From Diphasiastrum complanatum (lineage: Eukaryota; Streptophyta; Lycopodiopsida; Lycopodiales; Lycopodiaceae): a stretch of 64,000 bases of DNA. Shown here in pieces: positions 58,101 through 64,000 of this stretch (position 1 is its first letter; every line of letters starts with the position of its first letter). The DNA is taken from positions 45,744,966 through 45,808,965 of the forward strand of contig CM055109.1 of NCBI GenBank assembly GCA_029204225.1. The letters are read 5' to 3'. The notes beneath the pieces were generated by a model, which was not told the origin of the DNA, made no database searches, and saw nothing but the letters and a program-made list of their open reading frames with translations. A program made the position numbers and the translations under genes.

Positions 58101-59240
58101 ATTTGTCCTTTAAAATTGAAGACAAAATTTGCTGGCACATCAGCAAAAGTCAATCCAAGCATAGGCCGAAGATCTTCTAGACTACACTCACTATTGATAT
58201 GAACTTCTCGCATTTCATCGTGGGGCAAATGTGTGGATATTTCTACTTCTTGTTGATTCATCTCAGCATCCAAGGCATCTCATCGGCCATGAGCAAACTT
58301 GTATCGCCTATAAATGAAACTTAAGAAGCATGTTTGACGTGAAATATGATATATTATGATCATTGTTTGACAAGAGAGCTTGCACCTTATTAAATCTTCT
58401 TTGTGCTCCACTTCCTTTGAATACCATGCGACAAGTATGTTATCCAACAGTGATGAATATGTTGCTTTCCAAGCCCACATGGTGTTTGTTTTCCTAAAGG
58501 GGATCGCCTAAAATATGGCAACAAATACAGTGTTCGACACAGATGGTCGTTTGGATACGAATGTTCGCTTCATATTCCCAGTAATCTTTTTGAGAAGTTG
58601 CCTCTTTGTTAATTCAATAGTCGATTGGTTAACATATGGCCACTCATGAGAATCGATCGTAGGCTCAGAAAGTGGTACTGATTTGCCATGGCCCAAGTTT
58701 TTTTTTGGAACTTCGTATATGTGATCGTAAAAGAAAATGCCCATTTTGATAAGAGCATAAGATGTCAACCCACTGAATATCAGTTCTCCATATTTGGCGT
58801 GTATGGTGGAGAACTTTTCAGTAAAGGACTTCACGTTTTGTCAGTCGAAGCTATTTGAAGGAAAGACATCTGCACCAAACATTAATACAATATTATTTTC
58901 CACTACAAAGACGTAATAATAATTCAAACATAATATGTACATGAGAATAAAAGAGGTGGGACTTAAAATGTGACATTATGCCTCTATCAGCAACTGCCAC
59001 ATCCAATAAAATATCTCGACGCATGTATAAGTGTTGCACTTTGGCAAGGTATTCGCCATTTTGGTTGATCTTCCTGAAATCGTAGATCCTTCCTTTTCAA
59101 TTATAGTCTTGGTTGTTTCGCTTCGTCGTTGCAACCTTGTGAGTTCCTTTGCCCGAGGGTTGCATTTAAACCCAATCAAAAGTTGAGAATTTATGAGGCA
59201 CCCAATGTTCATTGGAATCTTTGATGTGTGCAACAATGGA
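58101..59240 (-). pseudogene. Family-A gene, copy 2 (unknown function)
   Basis: Minus strand, high to low: LTRLQRRSETTKTIIEKEG, then in another frame RIYDFRKINQNGEYLAKVQH, LYMRRDILLDVAVADRGI. An exon begins at 58869 after GTGCAG with VFPSNSFD, a stop, then FTEKFSTIHAKYGELIFSGL, GIFFYDHIYEVPKKNLGHG and VPLSEPTIDSHEWPYVNQST. Next comes WAWKATYSSLLDNILVAWYS, and a last exon with HLPHDEMREVHINSECSLED, LRPMLGLTFADVPANFVFNF, ending at GTAAGT (58101). A further exon may follow near 58012-57930. Order and intron phase match copy 1 at 23430-24617. One TGA and at least one frameshift. I do not know the function; a mobile-element or multicopy host gene are both possible. Confidence 0.55.
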
Positions 59241-59409
59241 CGCTAGTTGATTCTTGGACTTCCTTGATTGACGAAAGGCCATAATGGATGATGTAATGAT
59301 AAAGTGGGATAAGCAAAATAGTGTGTAAGAGGTTCAAATAAGGAAGGTCAACAATAATGAAAAAAATAGAATATTTGTTGAGAAAGAAAGAGACATAGAG
59401 ACTTGTGAG

Positions 59410-61270
59410 CATTCAAAATTTGAAATGAAGACTAGGCTCGCTTAGCATATGGTTGCTAGTAGATAGACAAGCTAATTGATGGTGTAGTCTAGATAATAGG
59501 TGTACTTATTCTTGCAAGCTAAGTATTGATCTAGTTGATGTTAACTTGTAGGAGTAGTTATTCGTTTATGTAAGGTTAATGGAGAATTAATGTTAGAGGT
59601 GTACTATGTGCACATTTGATTTAATCTGCACCATTGAATATTCCATGCCATATGGACCATTCTTTCTCAGCTGTCAATATTTTTATTGGTACGTGTGTCA
59701 TCATTAACACTAATTATAGTTAGTGAAGAGGCCCTTTTTGGAATGTCTTTAACAGGCCACAATACATTTGCCAATCCAGTAACAAATAGCAAATAGAATT
59801 AGAGATATTTGTCCAATACGGATAGACAAATGTCAATACAATTCTATGATATCTAAAAGGTAGTCCTATTGCATAACCACCCAACTTCTATCATCATTGA
59901 CATCATCATTAGTTCTCCCTATTATTTCACTCTTAATTTTCATACATGCTTCATAGGTATCACATCAAAAAGCCTTAGAGGAAAGCAAAAGGTTCCAAAG
60001 CCTGGAAAGTTAATTGTCAGCATACATGTTCTACTGCAACTTACTTGACACTGTAGTGTCATTGCCCGCCTAAAGTAGAATATATGCCACCTGATATGTA
60101 TGATCAACTCATTGAGATTTGCCTTGTAAAGCGATGCAGCTGCTAGGTTACCTTCACGGCATTGTGTTTCAGTGCAATTTTATAAGAAACTTAGCACTCA
60201 AATATCCTCAGATGCAAACAACTTATCCACTTGCATACATTCTTTAGCTTCTCTTAGAACAGCTCTTGAGAAATAGATAGATGACTGGAGATGGACGGAC
60301 AGTTAATGCTTTTTCTTTAAGCACAAAAATCTCACAACATTTAACAAGCTTCAAAAATTCATGCTGCAAAAAGCTTTTTTAATGTCCTTCCGTGGTGCTA
60401 GACAAGCAGCAAAGTTTACTGGATCAAGCTCATTTGAGCCACTCAAACAAGGACACAATGTCAAAATGAATTTAAGTTTGTAACAGAAAAAAACTTTTGT
60501 TGCAAGTCCAAAAAGAGCAATACAATAAGTGCCCGGTAGCTATGCTAAGCGGAAAGCATCAAAGAAGAAAAAGAGAACAAAGACGTGTGATTGAAGGAAC
60601 AGTATCTCCAAAAACTTAGATGAACAAGTGATGTAACTAAGCAAAACCTTTCCTACCAGTTTTGGTGTATGACACTGCAGACTAAAGCTATGATGTGATC
60701 AAAGGATCCCAGTGTGGCATGCTAACTATATTGCAAGTGTTCTCTGCAGTAAGCATGGATGGAACTGACTAGGATCAACATCATAACAGAGTAAACAGCA
60801 TCATAATAAGAAAATCCCCATAGCAGTCAAAGTCAAACCCTAGAAGTCAACAAAGTTAGAGCTATTTAGAATGATTTCACAAATCAAAGAAAATATCAAC
60901 AGGGATATGCAGGACAATAAACTGGATAAAGTTATTGTGGTCAACCAGAATTAGAAAAGGCACAGATGGTCCAAAGCACCATCTATTGACCATGGCCAGG
61001 AATATATGTCCAGACATGGTCACCAAAAAAGGTAAACCTTAAAAATGATGGAATACAGGAAAACAATAAGCTTAAGCCGTACATTGATTCTATCTGTTAA
61101 AAGAGGAAACGAATAGATTACAAATTTCAAAATGCACCCAGGAATCAAACTTTTCTACTTTGTTGGTATTGTCAGAAGTTTCTTCCTTAGTCTTCTGTTG
61201 CTTGATAAAAATTGCTAACAAGTGACACCAAATCCTAACAAGGTAATATGGTCGGTGAAACCTATGCCTG
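59410..61270. other. No gene recognised; unassigned DNA
   Basis: AT-rich DNA with no convincing frame, repeat array or element end. The right part may be 3' flank of the trihelix gene. Confidence 0.4.
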
Positions 61271-61276
61271 GATTGA

Positions 61277-62037
61277 TTAAGTCCCTAGGTGGTTAGATGA
61301 CTGTTCTAAGTTTGTGTACTCCCAAAGATGATGTATGTTCCCATAAATGTTACTGGGTATCGGCAAAGTCCTCGACAAGATAACTTCAAGAGAGCCATCT
61401 GTATGTGTGGCATGCATCAGAAGAAGGATCGGCTGGCAACAACTTGAGTAGAGAGTTGTCGAACCTCCATAAATTATCGTACACCAATCATTGAACAGCT
61501 CATTTTGAATCCCCTCACTGGAGTTTTGATCGGTTCCATGAGTTCTACAGGTAACGAGACACCTCTTCTTATTAGAAAAGGTAGAAAGCAACCCAGGAGT
61601 TGATGTATTGTAAAGAAGCATAATATCTCATGCATAACAAAAATTTGTTTTGTATATCATAACCTTGTCGACAAGTAAATAGGGACTCTATTTACTTTTA
61701 ATAGCAGTAGACATTCGCCACCAAGTTTGTATAGTTGCAAAATGCAAAGACAAAGCAGTTGCTACTGACATCCGTTGCATCAAGAAAAAACCAGATGAAC
61801 TCAATGTAGCCCCGGTAAGTTTGCAACATGCAGCACTATCTCTTCCAGTAGTTCCTTTCTCTTGATGCTGCTGTTATAGGTTCCTTAAATGCACTTGTCA
61901 AATTACCTGCATATGGTCCAGATTGGTTTGATTCATCGTAAAGTTCCTTGCAGGTTTCATCAAACTGCAGAACATCCAATCAGATGCTACACATGGAGAA
62001 TATTATGACGCATAAGCTTAGTACTTCAATAATTACC
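61277..62037 (-). other. Probable 3' flank/UTR of the trihelix gene
   Basis: A 114-codon frame at 61277-61621 (minus) has no recognisable domain and an unlikely composition, so I treat the region as 3' flanking DNA. Confidence 0.35.
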
Positions 62038-63046
62038 TTAAAGTTTATCAGCAAGCTTACTAACTGCATCAGCAAGTTTGCCTAAAACATTGACAACCAT
62101 ATCAGTTTGCTGCTTTCTCTGTCGCCGATCCAACTTAGCTTCATATTTCCTTGCTTCCATACGCAATTTTTGGATCTCTAACTGCTCCTTATGTGCCTCA
62201 GCTTGTGCACTTAAAGCTTTTGTGAACTGGTCCCTTTGTACATGAATACTCTTTGCAATTAAATTTTGCATTGCTCTGGCGTTGTTTTCTAAAGCCAAAG
62301 CAAGCTGCACTGCCGGAGTAAGTTCTTCAGCGCCGACTGATTCCCTACGTTTCTTTCTGCACTCTGCTGAAGTGAAGGGTGCTTGATGATCAGCTTCCCC
62401 TAAAAAGATGCACTGGACCACATTAGCAAATTCTATACCATAAGAATATAAAGAACATTTGGCCCAGTCAGCACTGAGAGAATTTGGAGTCACCTGAGTT
62501 GGGACTAGAAGGGGTCTCATGTGGGGGCTCTACATTTGCAGCACCTCTAATTCCAGATTCACTTCGCCGTTCTGGCGAGCTTGGGGCTTGGGCAGCATCC
62601 ATACGGACTGCAGGAACACCACCAGCTTTGTTTTTATAGAATGCATCCATGGCATTGAAAATTGAGCTATCAAAATTGACTGGAAGATCAAGCTCTTTCC
62701 TCCTATTGGATGGCATCATCCAGTAAGATTCAGCACCATTTTTTTTATTGTAATCGCATATCCTTTTATATTCACAATGCAACAAGTTCCAGCGCTTTTT
62801 ACACTGCACCCTGCTTCTCAGTACCCCATGGGAACCGCAAAAAGCGCTTACAGCTTCCCATTTCATGTCTGCACTTACAAGTTTTGAACGGGAAGAGAGT
62901 AACTTGTCCTCCTCTTGTGATTTTTTTGCAGCGATCAGCATTAAAGACTCGTGCATTGACCATTTGGGCATTCTTACTGACACTGAGCGGTTTGTTTGTT
63001 CGACAGGTAGGTCTATTTCTAATGGTTGAGGCCCATTGCTTTCCAT
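62038..63046 (-). CDS. Trihelix (GT-factor) DNA-binding transcription factor
   Basis: Two exons: 63046-62494 and 62399-62038, joined over a 94-bp intron (CAG|GTGACT ... TTTTTAG|GGG) that restores the frame as SPNS-G-EADHQ; 304 residues. The start is ATG at 63046 (MESNGPQPLEID); the frame upstream has no earlier ATG. Residues about 27-110 form a trihelix domain: MPKWSMHESLMLIAAKK, MKWEAVSAFCGSHGVLRS, QCKKRWNLLHCEYKRICDY and SYWMM, with the conserved Trp residues spaced as in this plant-specific family. A Ser/Pro/Glu-rich linker leads to a basic patch (ECRKKRR) and a C-terminal coiled coil (about residues 240-304: LEIQKLRMEARKYEAKLDRR...VLGKLADAVSKLADKL). Such proteins bind GT elements in promoters and dimerise through the C-terminal helix; the targets here are unknown. 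No stops or frameshifts, so probably a working host gene. Confidence 0.88.
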
Positions 63047-63076
63047 CTTAAAACTATGGGAGATAGAAGTATTCAC

Positions 63077-63500
63077 CTGCTAAGGTTCCACCATGAGAAC
63101 TTCACAATATAAAATATAATGCTAACTTAGAACACTAAACTGTCACATTTACAGGAATATATAATATTCGAACTAACCTTACCTGATCAGATAAGTCTTG
63201 TAAAAACATGCAACCTGAGACAATCCACACACTTCACAGCACCTAGGGGATTGCTCGAATAGAAAGCTGTCTCAGCAAGATCCACAAACAACCACCTCCA
63301 TACTGGAAAAATCTCCAACTTCACCGTACAACTCTCAATTAACCTGTCAAAGAGTACATAACTGAAACATTCAGTGAGTGTTGCCTCTATCATCCCAATA
63401 TACCAAAGAAATATCATAGTTGGGTGCCAGGCATATGGTCAGTACTGTTATAGGCTTGGTCAAATTTTTGGGCAACACCTCCTATGATGAAGGAAAGGTT
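63077..63500 (-). promoter_or_regulatory. Upstream region of the trihelix gene
   Basis: A splice-acceptor-like TAGCAG lies about 30 bases before the ATG, suggesting an intron in the 5' UTR. No TATA box is obvious. Confidence 0.3.
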
Positions 63501-63626
63501 CTCCCAGGAAGGAGGAACGCCAGAACGCCCGTTCCGGAACACTATTCCAGAACGCAATACTTTTTTTTTCTTGTTTTTCTTCTTAATATATATATTATTA
63601 TTATTATTATATGTATATCATAGAAT

Positions 63627-63660
63627 CTGAGAACCGTGGACAGTTCACCACGGTTCTCAG
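63627..63660. repeat. Perfect 13-bp hairpin
   Basis: CTGAGAACCGTGG (63627-63639) and its complement CCACGGTTCTCAG (63648-63660) around an 8-base loop, followed by a third partial copy GAACCGTACAGTTCAC. It sits next to a (TTA)n tract at about 63592-63610. Confidence 0.8.
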
Positions 63661-63739
63661 AACCGTACAGTTCACAAATTTTTTTGAAGTGAACCATGGT
63701 GAAGCGTGTAATAATTAATTAACTTTTTTTTTTAAAAGC

Positions 63740-64000
63740 TCCCACCCCCCAAAACAGCCCAAAAAAAGGCCAAAAAAAACCAGAATTATTTACAGTTCTA
63801 TTTACAATTGGCAAAAGTTTCAAATTATTGCAGAATTATTTTACAGTTCCATTTAAAACTGGACCATAGCAATTAATTAAAAAGGAACTGTGAAACTGTG
63901 AAACTGCCCGAAAAATCAGCCTTCAAACTGCAAAATGAGGGCCAAAAACAGCCCAAAAACTGTAAAATGAGGGCCAAAAACTATTTTGTGGGGAAATTGG
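63740..64000. repeat. Short-period GCCCAAAA / GGCCAAAA repeats
   Basis: CAGCCCAAAAA, GGCCAAAAA and AAACTGTAAAATGAGGGCC recur several times up to the window end. TTTACAGTTC(T/C)ATTTA also occurs twice (about 63790 and 63850). Type unknown. Confidence 0.5.

Noticed and set aside
61277-61621. A 114-codon minus-strand gene
   Set aside because: No motif, placed in the 3' flank of the trihelix gene; most likely chance.

Overview
This is repeat-dominated nuclear DNA from a land plant with a large genome. Evidence: long (CT)n, (CA)n and (TA)n arrays, several Ty1/copia and Ty3/gypsy elements, copia primer-binding sites of the plant initiator-tRNA-Met type (TGGTATCAGAGC), CACTA/En-Spm and hAT transposase pieces, GT-AG introns and one spliced plant trihelix gene. 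I cannot name the species. The repeat style would suit a fern, lycophyte or other large-genome plant, but that is a guess. There is no bacterial or organelle content.

Layout. 1-755: gypsy fragment (-). 756-3545: CACTA-like element with a decayed TNPA-like gene. 4620-5055: promoter-like DNA and an 86-bp tandem repeat. 5056-5657: copia-A fragment. 5658-10800: second CACTA-like element with divergent TNPA-like (-) and TNP2 transposase (+) genes. 11380-13320: compound microsatellites. 13540-13920: GTCGGA/TCCGAC palindrome-rich DNA. 13945-16505: gypsy element closed by an inverted copy of its own start. 16592-21633: copia-B (-) whose reverse transcriptase is replaced by a hAT fragment. 21634-22977: 5' end of copia-C. 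23430-25192: two unfamiliar gene-family members, called A and B here, meeting tail to tail. 26600-27270: GA repeat and a cluster of GC-rich hairpins. 28051-33249 and 35203-38164: two copia-A copies. 38180-39999: 3' end of copia-D. 40000-40748: copia-E fragment. 40749-47498: LTR element with a gag-like gene and no pol. 47560-49420: second family-B copy. 49556-51620: copia-F. About 52120-52290: tRNA-derived SINE candidate. 54389-55730: possible N-terminal part of family B. 56234-57391: divergent histone H3-like gene. 57930-59240: second family-A copy. 62038-63046: trihelix transcription factor gene.

Only the trihelix gene looks like an intact host gene. Almost every mobile-element gene carries stops, frameshifts or deletions, and several elements are chimeras. 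The most notable findings are the histone H3-like gene, which pairs a start resembling the H3 tail (MAQTKQTTR) with a gap-free H3 fold, and the repeated families A and B, which I cannot assign to any named transposon superfamily. All alignments were done by eye; no database search was run.
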